From: JAVVEZ01 sp032250895
Lineage (GTDB): Bacteria; Pseudomonadota; Gammaproteobacteria; Pseudomonadales; Pseudohongiellaceae
Reading direction: 5' to 3'
Length of the DNA: 33,258 bases
Assembly (NCBI GenBank): GCA_032250895.1
Contig: JAVVEZ010000034.1
Coordinates: 1 to 33,258, forward strand
Part shown: in pieces, positions 7,130 to 14,524 of the stretch
Layout: every line of letters begins with the position of its first letter
How positions within the stretch are numbered: the stretch's first letter is position 1
Notes under the pieces: model-generated
The model's input: only the letters and a program-made list of their open reading frames with translations
What the model was told of the DNA's origin: nothing
The model's database searches: none
Program-made: the position numbers and the translations under genes

Positions 7130-8878
7130 TCAGAATTCCGTCCATTCCTCCTCACTGCCCGGCCGGGCATTGGCGAGCTTGCGGGGCTTCGATGCCGGTT
7201 TCGGTGCTTCGGTTTTATGCGAGGCGCTGGCCGTGTCTGGAATCCGGCTTGGCAGGCGGGTCACCGTGGCTGCCATCCGGGGTCGTGCAGATGCGGATTT
7301 TGCCGATGCAGTGGTTTGGGTCCGGTTGTCATGTGACAGTTTGAAAACCTCCATTGCACGACTGAGCACCTGGGCCTGATCCTGCATCGATTCGGCCGCT
7401 GCGGCGGCTTCTTCGACCAGGGCGGCATTCTGTTGGGTGACCTCATCCATCTGTGTCACCGCCTGATTCACCTGTTCGATACCATCGCTCTGTTCCTGTG
7501 AGGCGGCGGTGATTTCGGCCATGATGCTGGTGACGCGCTTGATGGAATCGACGACTTCTTCCATGGTCCGGCCGGCCTGATCCACCAGTTTGCTGCCGTT
7601 GTCGACCTTGCTCACGGAGTCTTCGATCAGTTCCTTGATCTCCTTGGCGGCGGCGGCACTGCGCTGGGCCAGGGTTCGCACTTCGGAGGCCACGACCGCA
7701 AAACCGCGGCCCTGTTCACCGGCCCGGGCGGCTTCCACGGCGGCATTGAGCGCCAGAATGTTGGTCTGAAAGGCGATGCTGTCGATGACGCCGATGATGT
7801 CGGCGATCTTCTTCGAGGACGTGTTGATTTCTGACATGGTGGAGACGACCTGATTGACCACTTCACCGCCCTTGACCGCCACCTCGGAGGCCCCCAGGGC
7901 CAACTGATTGGCCTGCCGGGAATTCTCGGCGTTCTGCTTGACCGTGCTGGTCAGTTCTTCCATCGAAGACGCCGTTTCTTCCAGCGAGGATGCCTGTTCC
8001 TCGGTGCGCTGCGACAGATCGGCATTGCCCGAGGCGATCTCCTGCGATGCTGTGGAAATCAGGTCGGTGCTGCTGCGGACATCGCCGGCGATCTTGCGCA
8101 GATTCTCGTTCATGGTCTTGAGGGCCTGCAGCAATTGCCCGGTTTCATCCGTGCCGCTGACCGCCAATTCGCTGGTCAGGTCCCCTTCGGCAACTTTCTG
8201 TGCCATGGCCACGGCCGTGCCCAGAGGGCCGGTGATGGAGCGGGTGGCCCAGAACGCGACACCGGCAGCCAGCAACAACGCCAGCCCGGCCAGGCCAAGC
8301 AACAGGATGAATTCCTGGTCAAAGATTGCTTCTGCCTGTACGGCACTGCCATCGGCCAGTTGGGTCTGCAAGTCATTCAGTGCGGTCATCGCGTCATCAT
8401 AGGCTATCTGCAGGGGGGCCACCGTGCTCAGCATGAAAGCGGTGGCTTCCTCACGCTGACCGGCCTCCGCCAGCGTGATCACGCGATCATAGTTGTCGAT
8501 GAAGCGGGTACGGGCGTCCTGCATGGCGACGAACAGTTTGCGTCCGGTGTCGGTATTGACCAGGGCATCCATCTGTTCCATCCCGGCCGCTATTTTGCTG
8601 CGGGCGGCGACCACGTTCTCCGTGTACTGGCGGACCTCTTCCGGGTCCGTGGTCAGCAGCAGGTCGCGCAGATTGCTGGCCACGGTGCCGACATGGTTGC
8701 GAATGTCCGCCGACAACGCCAGTTTCGGCATCCGGTCCCCGGTGATGAGCTGGGTGGCCTCGTTGAGTTGATTCAGGCCGTACAGACCGGTGCCGGTGAT
8801 GGCGGCCAGCAGCAGCACGATGCTGCCATGGCTCAGGCCGAGCCTCAGACCAATGTTCATGTTTGACATAAATGCCAT
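7130..8878 (-). CDS. Methyl-accepting chemotaxis protein with four-helix sensor
   Basis: This 582-residue transmembrane chemoreceptor has a first membrane helix at about 17-36, a periplasmic helical bundle to about 188, a second helix at about 190-211, a HAMP domain at 212-265 and a long cytoplasmic signalling hairpin. The hairpin tip EAARAGEQGRGFAVVASEV is canonical and binds CheA and CheW. TEEQASSLEETASSMEEL and the region near 490 are the usual methylation helices. A flexible Ala/Pro/Lys linker ends in EWTEF, which fits the xWxxF pentapeptide that tethers CheR and CheB. The start at 8878 has GGAGA five bases upstream; a longer in-frame extension would overlap cheW. The ligand is unknown. 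Confidence 0.95.
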   Translation of the reverse strand: MAFMSNMNIGLRLGLSHGSIVLLLAAITGTGLYGLNQLNEATQLITGDRMPKLALSADIRNHVGTVASNLRDLLLTTDPEEVRQYTENVVAARSKIAAGMEQMDALVNTDTGRKLFVAMQDARTRFIDNYDRVITLAEAGQREEATAFMLSTVAPLQIAYDDAMTALNDLQTQLADGSAVQAEAIFDQEFILLLGLAGLALLLAAGVAFWATRSITGPLGTAVAMAQKVAEGDLTSELAVSGTDETGQLLQALKTMNENLRKIAGDVRSSTDLISTASQEIASGNADLSQRTEEQASSLEETASSMEELTSTVKQNAENSRQANQLALGASEVAVKGGEVVNQVVSTMSEINTSSKKIADIIGVIDSIAFQTNILALNAAVEAARAGEQGRGFAVVASEVRTLAQRSAAAAKEIKELIEDSVSKVDNGSKLVDQAGRTMEEVVDSIKRVTSIMAEITAASQEQSDGIEQVNQAVTQMDEVTQQNAALVEEAAAAAESMQDQAQVLSRAMEVFKLSHDNRTQTTASAKSASARPRMAATVTRLPSRIPDTASASHKTEAPKPASKPRKLANARPGSEEEWTEF

Positions 8879-8927
8879 GGGAGTCTCCAAATATGATGAC
8901 GGGTATCGATAGTGATTTGTACTGCGC

Positions 8928-9437
8928 TTAATGTGTGGTGGTGCTATCCACCAGTTGTAATTCCTCACTGGTCATCAGACGCTCGATATCGACCAGAATC
9001 AGCATCTGCTCTTCCACAGTGGCGAGGCCGACCAGGTACTGGGTGTCGATGCTGGTCACCAGATCGGGCACTTCGCGAATCTGGTTCGCATCCAGCGCGG
9101 TGACGTCGGACACGCCATCGACCACGATGCCCACCACACGGCCATGCAGATTCAGAATGATCACAACGGTGAGCTCATTGTATTCCGCCGTACCGATCTG
9201 AAAGATCAGGCGCAGATCGACAATGGGTACGATCTTGCCGCGCAGGTTGATCACGCCCTTGATGAACTCGGGCGCGTTGGCAATCTTGGTCACGCTGTCG
9301 TAGCCCCGGATTTCCTGGACCTTGAGAATTTCCAGGCCGTATTGTTCCTTGCCCAGGATGAACGTCAGATATTCTCCCGAGACCGAAGCAGCCTGTGTGC
9401 CGTCGGTGTTGGCGACGCTTTCTGCAGCTGTGTTCAT
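8928..9437 (-). CDS. cheW: Chemotaxis coupling protein CheW
   Basis: CheW links receptors to the kinase CheA in the array. The 169-residue protein has the double SH3-like fold of the family: YLTFILGKEQYGLEILKVQEIRG, then KGVINLRGKIVPIVDLR, and the second half with VGIVVDGVSDV. About 20 unconserved residues precede the domain. AGGAG lies eight bases upstream of the start. Its ATG overlaps the cheA stop by four bases, so CheA and CheW synthesis is coupled, and mcp follows after 49 bases. Confidence 0.96.
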   Translation of the reverse strand: MNTAAESVANTDGTQAASVSGEYLTFILGKEQYGLEILKVQEIRGYDSVTKIANAPEFIKGVINLRGKIVPIVDLRLIFQIGTAEYNELTVVIILNLHGRVVGIVVDGVSDVTALDANQIREVPDLVTSIDTQYLVGLATVEEQMLILVDIERLMTSEELQLVDSTTTH

Positions 9438-11710
9438 TGTACGTACTCCTTGGTTTCAATTGGCTTGTTGCGACCGGTGAATCTTGCCGTACTGCTGACA
9501 TGATTATGCTTTTGACCCATCTGGATGATGGCGGGGACATCGAGAATCAATGCCACGGAACCATCGCCCATGATGGTGGCGCCGGAAACACCGTGTACCT
9601 TGCGATAATTGGTTTCCAGGCTTTTGATGACAACCTGCTGCTGTCCGACCAGGGCATCCACGAACAAGGCCGCCTTTTTGCCGTCGGCCTCAATCAATAC
9701 CAACACCCCCTGACAGGGATCGGTAATCAGGGTTTCATGGCCAAACAGACTGTGCAGGGCAATGATGGGCAGGTACTCGCCGCGCACATGCACCGTCAAA
9801 CCTTCGCCCATGACGGTTTTCAGATCTTCCGGCTGAGGCCGCAGGGTTTCAACGATGAGATTCAGCGGGATGACATACAGGCTGTTGCCCAATGCGACCG
9901 ACATGCCATCCAGAATGGCAAGGGTCAAGGGCAATGAAATGGATATGGTCGTGCCAAAACCCAGGGCTGAACGAATTTCGATGGAGCCATTCAAGGCGGC
10001 GATATTGCGTTTCACCACGTCCATGCCGACACCACGTCCCGAGACATCGGTCACCACTTCGGCCGTGGAAAATCCCGGCGCAAAAATAAGCTGAAAGACG
10101 TCGTTGTCGCTCATGCCGTCACTGACGGGCAAACCATTGCTTCTGGCCTTGGCGAGGATTTTTTCACGGTTGAGGCCGGCACCGTCATCGGTGACTTCAA
10201 TCATGATGCTGCCACCCTTGTGGGCGGCGGAGAGAGTCAGTTGTCCCAGCTCGTTCTTGCCGGCAGCCTTGCGTTTTTCCGGTGTTTCAACACCGTGATC
10301 GATGCTGTTGCGAACCAGGTGGGTCAGCGGATCCACGATACGTTCAATCAGACCCTTGTCCAGTTCTGTCGTTGCACCCTGGGTGACCACTTCGACCTTT
10401 TTGCCGAGTTTGGTCGCCAGATCACGCACCATGCGTGGAAAGCGAGAGAACACAAAGTCCATGGGCATCATGCGAATCGACATGACCGATTCCTGCAAGT
10501 CGCGGGTGTTGCGGGTGAGCTGGCCGACACTGTTGATCAGTGCCTCGTGCTGCGCCGCATCGAGTGTGGCAATGCGCTGTTCGATCATGGCCTGGGTAAT
10601 GACGAGTTCGCCGACCAGATTGATCATCTGATCCACTTTTTCAATGCCTACCCGGATCGAACTCGTTTCGTTGGTCGCCGCCTGTCTACGGTCGTTGGCG
10701 CGGCGATCGGGTTTCCCGGTTTCAGGAACGATGGTTGCCGCTTTTTCAGGGACCGCAGAGGTGTCATTTTTTTCGATCGCCGCTCCGGCCCCGGCAGCGG
10801 CATTGGCACTGACGGGGGTATTGTCATCGATCAGGTCGGATTTTGCGGCGTCAGCGTGGAAGTTGAAGGGGGCAAAGAAGCCATAACCTTCTTCTACCGT
10901 TTGCTTGCCTTCTTCACTGAATAAACCGTAGCCCACTTCTTCCTGAATCTTGACCCCCTGCTCTGGGCTGGCGTTTGTGGCCTCCGGGTTCTTGCTGTCG
11001 TCATGGGCAAGGGCCGTCTCGACAGTGCTGATCTCGAGATCGTCCGGATTCAGAATAAAGGAGCAGATCGAGACGATGTCGTCTGCGCTGGAATCGGTGC
11101 TCAGGGTAAACAGGGTTCGACCGTTTTTCTGTTTGGCGGCGCTGACCTCGCCCAGCAGACCAAGTTCTTCCTTGAGATTTTCGATATCCCTGGCTTTCAG
11201 TTTCGGCAACAGAATGTTGAACTGCACCAGGGTGCTTGCCGATGCCGGCACCTCAGGCGCTGACATTTCAGCAGCGGCTTCCTCTTTTTCGGCTTGCGTT
11301 GGCGGTGTGGCCTTGACGTTGCCTGCCCTGGTCAGGGCATCGAGACGCGTGGAGACCTCGCTGACCTGTTCCTGCTCGACAGTGGCACCATGACGGTGAC
11401 CATCGAGTTCCATTTTCAGAACGTCTTTGGCCGCCAGAAAGGCGTCCACGTGTTCTGCGGTCAGGGTCATCTCGTTTTTGCGGATCCGGTCCAACAGGTT
11501 TTCCAGCACATGGGTGATTTCCGTCATGTCCATAAAACCGAAAGTCGCCGCGCCGCCCTTGATGGAATGGGCAGCGCGGAAGATCGCATTGAGGTCTTCC
11601 GCATCGGGAGCTTCCATGTCGATGGCAAGCAGAAGGCGTTCGGCTTCCGCCAATAATTCTTCCGCTTCATCGAAGAAGACTTCGTAAAACTGGCTCATAT
11701 CTATTGTCAT
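9434..11710 (-). CDS. cheA: Chemotaxis sensor histidine kinase CheA
   Basis: CheA autophosphorylates and passes phosphate to CheY. In this 758-residue protein the P1 domain carries H48 within FRAAHSIKGGAATFGF, a CheY-binding P2-like domain spans about 155-235, the P3 dimerisation helices start near 351, and the P4 kinase core has the N box LVRNSIDHGVETPEKR plus DDGAGL and GRGVGMDVVKRNI. The C-terminal P5 is CheW-like. Between P2 and P3 is an unusual pair of GYG-aromatic motifs, GYGLF near 260 and GYGFF near 275. The start at 11710 has GGAG seven bases upstream; M5 (11698) is an alternative. A hairpin separates it from cheY. Confidence 0.96.
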   Translation of the reverse strand: MTIDMSQFYEVFFDEAEELLAEAERLLLAIDMEAPDAEDLNAIFRAAHSIKGGAATFGFMDMTEITHVLENLLDRIRKNEMTLTAEHVDAFLAAKDVLKMELDGHRHGATVEQEQVSEVSTRLDALTRAGNVKATPPTQAEKEEAAAEMSAPEVPASASTLVQFNILLPKLKARDIENLKEELGLLGEVSAAKQKNGRTLFTLSTDSSADDIVSICSFILNPDDLEISTVETALAHDDSKNPEATNASPEQGVKIQEEVGYGLFSEEGKQTVEEGYGFFAPFNFHADAAKSDLIDDNTPVSANAAAGAGAAIEKNDTSAVPEKAATIVPETGKPDRRANDRRQAATNETSSIRVGIEKVDQMINLVGELVITQAMIEQRIATLDAAQHEALINSVGQLTRNTRDLQESVMSIRMMPMDFVFSRFPRMVRDLATKLGKKVEVVTQGATTELDKGLIERIVDPLTHLVRNSIDHGVETPEKRKAAGKNELGQLTLSAAHKGGSIMIEVTDDGAGLNREKILAKARSNGLPVSDGMSDNDVFQLIFAPGFSTAEVVTDVSGRGVGMDVVKRNIAALNGSIEIRSALGFGTTISISLPLTLAILDGMSVALGNSLYVIPLNLIVETLRPQPEDLKTVMGEGLTVHVRGEYLPIIALHSLFGHETLITDPCQGVLVLIEADGKKAALFVDALVGQQQVVIKSLETNYRKVHGVSGATIMGDGSVALILDVPAIIQMGQKHNHVSSTARFTGRNKPIETKEYVQ

Positions 11711-11750
11711 TGCACTACTCCCAGGTACTTGACCCGCACTTACACAGCAT

Positions 11751-11789
11751 TCAGGAATATTGGCCACACACCGGATATTCCATGCCTGA
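11751..11789. repeat. Inverted repeat in the cheY-cheA gap
   Basis: GGAATAT (11754-11760) pairs with ATATTCC (11775-11781) around a 14-base loop. The outer TCAGG (11751-11755) can alternatively pair with CCTGA (11785-11789). It occupies the 90-base gap after cheY on the minus-strand transcript. No T run follows, so partial attenuation or mRNA stabilisation of the upstream cheZ-like and cheY part is more likely than termination. Confidence 0.4.
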
Positions 11790-11800
11790 TGGACAGGCTG

Positions 11801-12166
11801 TTAACCGATCACTTTCTGTACGACCTCGATCAGGCGCTTGGGATCGAAGGGTTTTACCAGCCAGCCATTGGCACCAGCGGCCTTGCCCTTGGCCTTCATC
11901 TCATCGCTGGATTCGGTGGTCAGCATGAGTATCGGCACTTTTTGGTAGATCCCCAGGTTACGCAACGATTTGATCAGGGTCAGACCGTCCATCACCGGCA
12001 TGTTCTGGTCGGTCAGAACCAGGTCCACGGTTTTTTCCCTGGCCTTGTTGAGTCCGTCCTGACCATCCACGGCCTGCACCACATCGTAGCCGGCAGCTTG
12101 CAGGCTGAAGGCCACCATCTGGCGTAATGAGCCGGAATCGTCCACTGCTAAAATTGTCTTTGCCAT
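11801..12166 (-). CDS. cheY: Chemotaxis response regulator CheY
   Basis: This is a 121-residue stand-alone receiver domain. The phosphorylation site is D53 in LVLTDQNMP, with acidic residues D9 and D10, T83/T84 in LMLTTESS and K105 in WLVKPFD, all in the standard places. There is no output domain, so it acts by binding other proteins, most likely the flagellar switch. It sits between the CheZ-like gene and cheA. AAGAGAG provides a ribosome binding site upstream of ATG 12166. Confidence 0.95.
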   Translation of the reverse strand: MAKTILAVDDSGSLRQMVAFSLQAAGYDVVQAVDGQDGLNKAREKTVDLVLTDQNMPVMDGLTLIKSLRNLGIYQKVPILMLTTESSDEMKAKGKAAGANGWLVKPFDPKRLIEVVQKVIG

Positions 12167-12261
12167 CTCGTATACTCTCTTGTGGGTTGCTTGTCCGGTG
12201 TTCAGCCAATACTTGCCTTATGCGTTATTCAGTTAGCCCGGGCCCTGGATGGATTTTTTCA

Positions 12262-12819
12262 CTAGAACAATTCAATATCGCCACAGTTCAGATGCTGGCG
12301 GTCCACCGAGCGCCGCAGTCCTGCATCCAGGGCGAGACTCCGGGCTTTCAGGCTGTCACTGATTTCCTGCAATAGTCCGGTAATCTCGGGATGCTCCTGA
12401 TTCGACACGATGCCATCATCCGGGTTTGCCAGGATGGAGAGCAGTTCACGCAAGCCATTGACCCGGCTTACGGTCCAGCCGATCAGCTGGCTGGTAAGAT
12501 CGTGAAACTGCATGCTGCTGACGGCGGCATTGACTTCGGTGTTCACGAGTGCACTCAACTGCCTGATATCCTCCACTGCGCTGCCTTTGATATCGTGTTG
12601 CGACAGCAGCACATCGATCTTGTCCTGCTGATCCCTGACAGCCTGGTTCAGGGCATTGAAACGTTGCCCCAGTTTTTCGATCGCATCGTTCAGCAGGAGC
12701 GTGGTCATATCGAGATCGGACTCCACCTCAAACAGATGGCGGGTACCATTTTCAAAAACCACATCCAATAAACGCCTGAGCTCCGGGACTACTGATTCTC
12801 TGCTGCTCTGTTGGCTCAT
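12262..12819 (-). CDS. cheZ: CheZ-like protein, probable CheY-P phosphatase
   Basis: This 185-residue, mainly helical protein is shorter than E. coli CheZ (214 residues) but has the key active-site block. MQFHDLTSQLIGWTV at about 103-117 matches the FQDLTGQVI helix of CheZ, keeping D107 and the catalytic glutamine Q111. The N-terminal 100 residues are predicted long helices, as in the CheZ dimer. The C-terminus ends in GDIELF after a linker, a position where CheZ normally carries its CheY-binding peptide. It is first in the operon, 42 bases downstream of a sigma-28 promoter and directly before cheY. Overall similarity is low, so function is inferred from motif and context. Confidence 0.72.
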   Translation of the reverse strand: MSQQSSRESVVPELRRLLDVVFENGTRHLFEVESDLDMTTLLLNDAIEKLGQRFNALNQAVRDQQDKIDVLLSQHDIKGSAVEDIRQLSALVNTEVNAAVSSMQFHDLTSQLIGWTVSRVNGLRELLSILANPDDGIVSNQEHPEITGLLQEISDSLKARSLALDAGLRRSVDRQHLNCGDIELF

Positions 12820-12861
12820 ATCGAGTAATTACCTTGCCCGGATTCAATATTTGTTTCTTCA

Positions 12862-12888
12862 GTATCGGCCTGTTCGTCGATAGCTTTA
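12862..12888 (-). promoter_or_regulatory. Sigma-28 (FliA) promoter of the chemotaxis operon
   Basis: Read on the minus strand, TAAAGCTA (12888-12881) and GCCGATAC (12869-12862) are separated by exactly 11 bases. The FliA consensus is TAAAGTTT, 11 bases, GCCGATAA, so 13 of 16 positions match, including the critical TAAAG and GCCGATA. It lies 42 bases before the first chemotaxis gene. FliA is encoded in the same window. Confidence 0.85.
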
Positions 12889-12919
12889 GGGGAACGTAAT
12901 GACCTCATTCAAGGATTCC

Positions 12920-12946
12920 TCAAGTAAAAATGATGGCAGCCGATAT
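12920..12946 (+). promoter_or_regulatory. Weak sigma-28-like promoter facing the outer-membrane barrel gene
   Basis: TCAAGTAA (12920-12927) and GCCGATAT (12939-12946) are 11 bases apart on the plus strand. The -10 half matches seven of eight consensus bases; the -35 half matches five of eight. It points toward the gene at 13043, about 96 bases away. Confidence 0.4.
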
Positions 12947-13042
12947 AACGAATAAATACGAGATGGCACAAGGGTTCGATGCCGGGTTCCGCTGTGGGCA
13001 CGCTTTGTTCGGATATGAGAAATCTCGCAGAGAGATAAATCC

Positions 13043-14500
13043 ATGAGCATGAAAAGTTGTATGGGGTCTTTGCGTGTTGCAAGCACCAGCTGTCAGTCTG
13101 TCGCGCTGGCACTCACTGCAGGCGGTGCTCTGGCTGATGACCTGCCCATCAGCCAGGCATCCGACTATAGGCTACCGGCCACCCAGTTCCTGCGCTGCAA
13201 TGAAGACTGGTCCATATTGAAAGAAACCCCAGCAGATTTGCTGCCACTGCCGCTACGCTATAAATACATCCCCATCAACGCTGAAGGTGATATCTGGGTA
13301 AGTTTTGGCGGCCATTCCAGTGTTCGGATAGAAAACTGGAGGAACTTTGCCTTTGCTGCCCCGGCCGTCAACACGGATAGCTTCTTGTTGCAGCGTTACG
13401 TCGTTCACGCCGACTGGCACGTCGGGGAACATCTGCGGTTGTTCAGTGAATTCAAGCATGCCGATGTCTCCGGCCGCGAATTGCCTGGAGGCAAGCGTCC
13501 CGTTGATAAAGATTCCACAGAGCTGCAGCAATTGTTTTTTGATGTCAACATTCCGCTTGGCGCTGATAATTCGTCACTGATCCTGCGTGCCGGGCGTCAG
13601 GAATTCTCCTTTGGCAATCAGCGCCTGGTGAGTCCTCTGCCCTGGGCCAACGCCTTGCGTCAATGGGATGGTCTGGCCGGGATCTACAAGGTCCAGCAGT
13701 GGGAGATTCAAGGCTTTTATTCTCAATTCGTGCCGGTGGAGCAGAGGGGTGTCAACAGCACCGATCACGATAATCAGTTATTCGGTGTCTACGCCACGCA
13801 AAAACTGGGTGCACAGAGTGGCATGGATTATTACTGGCTGGGCATCGACCGGAAAAACCGCAGCTTCAATGGCAGTCAGGGCGATGAAGAACGCCAGAGT
13901 TTTGGTGTGCGGCATTGGGGCAGGTTGCGCGAGGGACGGCTGGATTATGAGCTGGAAGCCACCTGGCAAACGGGGGAGTTGGGTGGGCACGACATCAGTG
14001 CCGCCATGCTTGCCGGCAAGCTTGGCTATTCGCTTCCCGAATGGTATGCGCAGCCGCGCCTGACACTGGGTTTTGACTATGCCAGTGGTGACGGATCTGC
14101 CGGAGGCAAGGTAGGGACCTTCAATCAACTATTCCCGCTCGGACATGCGTATCTGGGTTACATCGATATTGTCGGCAGACAGAATATCGTCGATGTCTCT
14201 CCCGGGGTGACATTCTCGCCTTTGGCAAAGGCCACTGTCAGTGTGGAAAGCCATTTCCTGTCGCGGGCCAGAAAAGCGGATGCCTTGTATGACGCCGGTG
14301 GCAATGTTGTTCGTCCCGGGGACCTCCGCGCTGGCAGAAACATTGGTACCGAACTGGATATCACATTCAATTATCGACTGTCGTCGAGGATCAGCATGCT
14401 GTTCGGTTACAGCTACCTGTTTGCCGGCGACTTTCTCAAGGATACCGGCAGCGCCGAGGATATCCGGTTCTTTTACGGCCAGGTGCAGTTGACATTCTGA
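13043..14500 (+). CDS. Outer-membrane beta-barrel protein, alginate-export family-like
   Basis: This 485-residue protein begins with a basic, then hydrophobic signal segment ending near GGALADD, and ends in QLTF, a terminal phenylalanine typical of barrels inserted by the BAM complex. Between them are alternating amphipathic strands with many aromatic girdle residues. Segments such as RAGRQEFSFGNQRLVSPLPWAN and GYIDIVGRQN are typical of the alginate-export (AlgE-like) barrel family, which in most species is not tied to alginate itself. No polysaccharide genes are nearby, so the cargo is unknown. AGAGAG precedes ATG 13043. It is divergent from the chemotaxis operon and convergent with pilU. 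Confidence 0.8.
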   Translation: MSMKSCMGSLRVASTSCQSVALALTAGGALADDLPISQASDYRLPATQFLRCNEDWSILKETPADLLPLPLRYKYIPINAEGDIWVSFGGHSSVRIENWRNFAFAAPAVNTDSFLLQRYVVHADWHVGEHLRLFSEFKHADVSGRELPGGKRPVDKDSTELQQLFFDVNIPLGADNSSLILRAGRQEFSFGNQRLVSPLPWANALRQWDGLAGIYKVQQWEIQGFYSQFVPVEQRGVNSTDHDNQLFGVYATQKLGAQSGMDYYWLGIDRKNRSFNGSQGDEERQSFGVRHWGRLREGRLDYELEATWQTGELGGHDISAAMLAGKLGYSLPEWYAQPRLTLGFDYASGDGSAGGKVGTFNQLFPLGHAYLGYIDIVGRQNIVDVSPGVTFSPLAKATVSVESHFLSRARKADALYDAGGNVVRPGDLRAGRNIGTELDITFNYRLSSRISMLFGYSYLFAGDFLKDTGSAEDIRFFYGQVQLTF

Positions 14501-14524
14501 CAGGGCTTCTTTGAATAACGCAGG

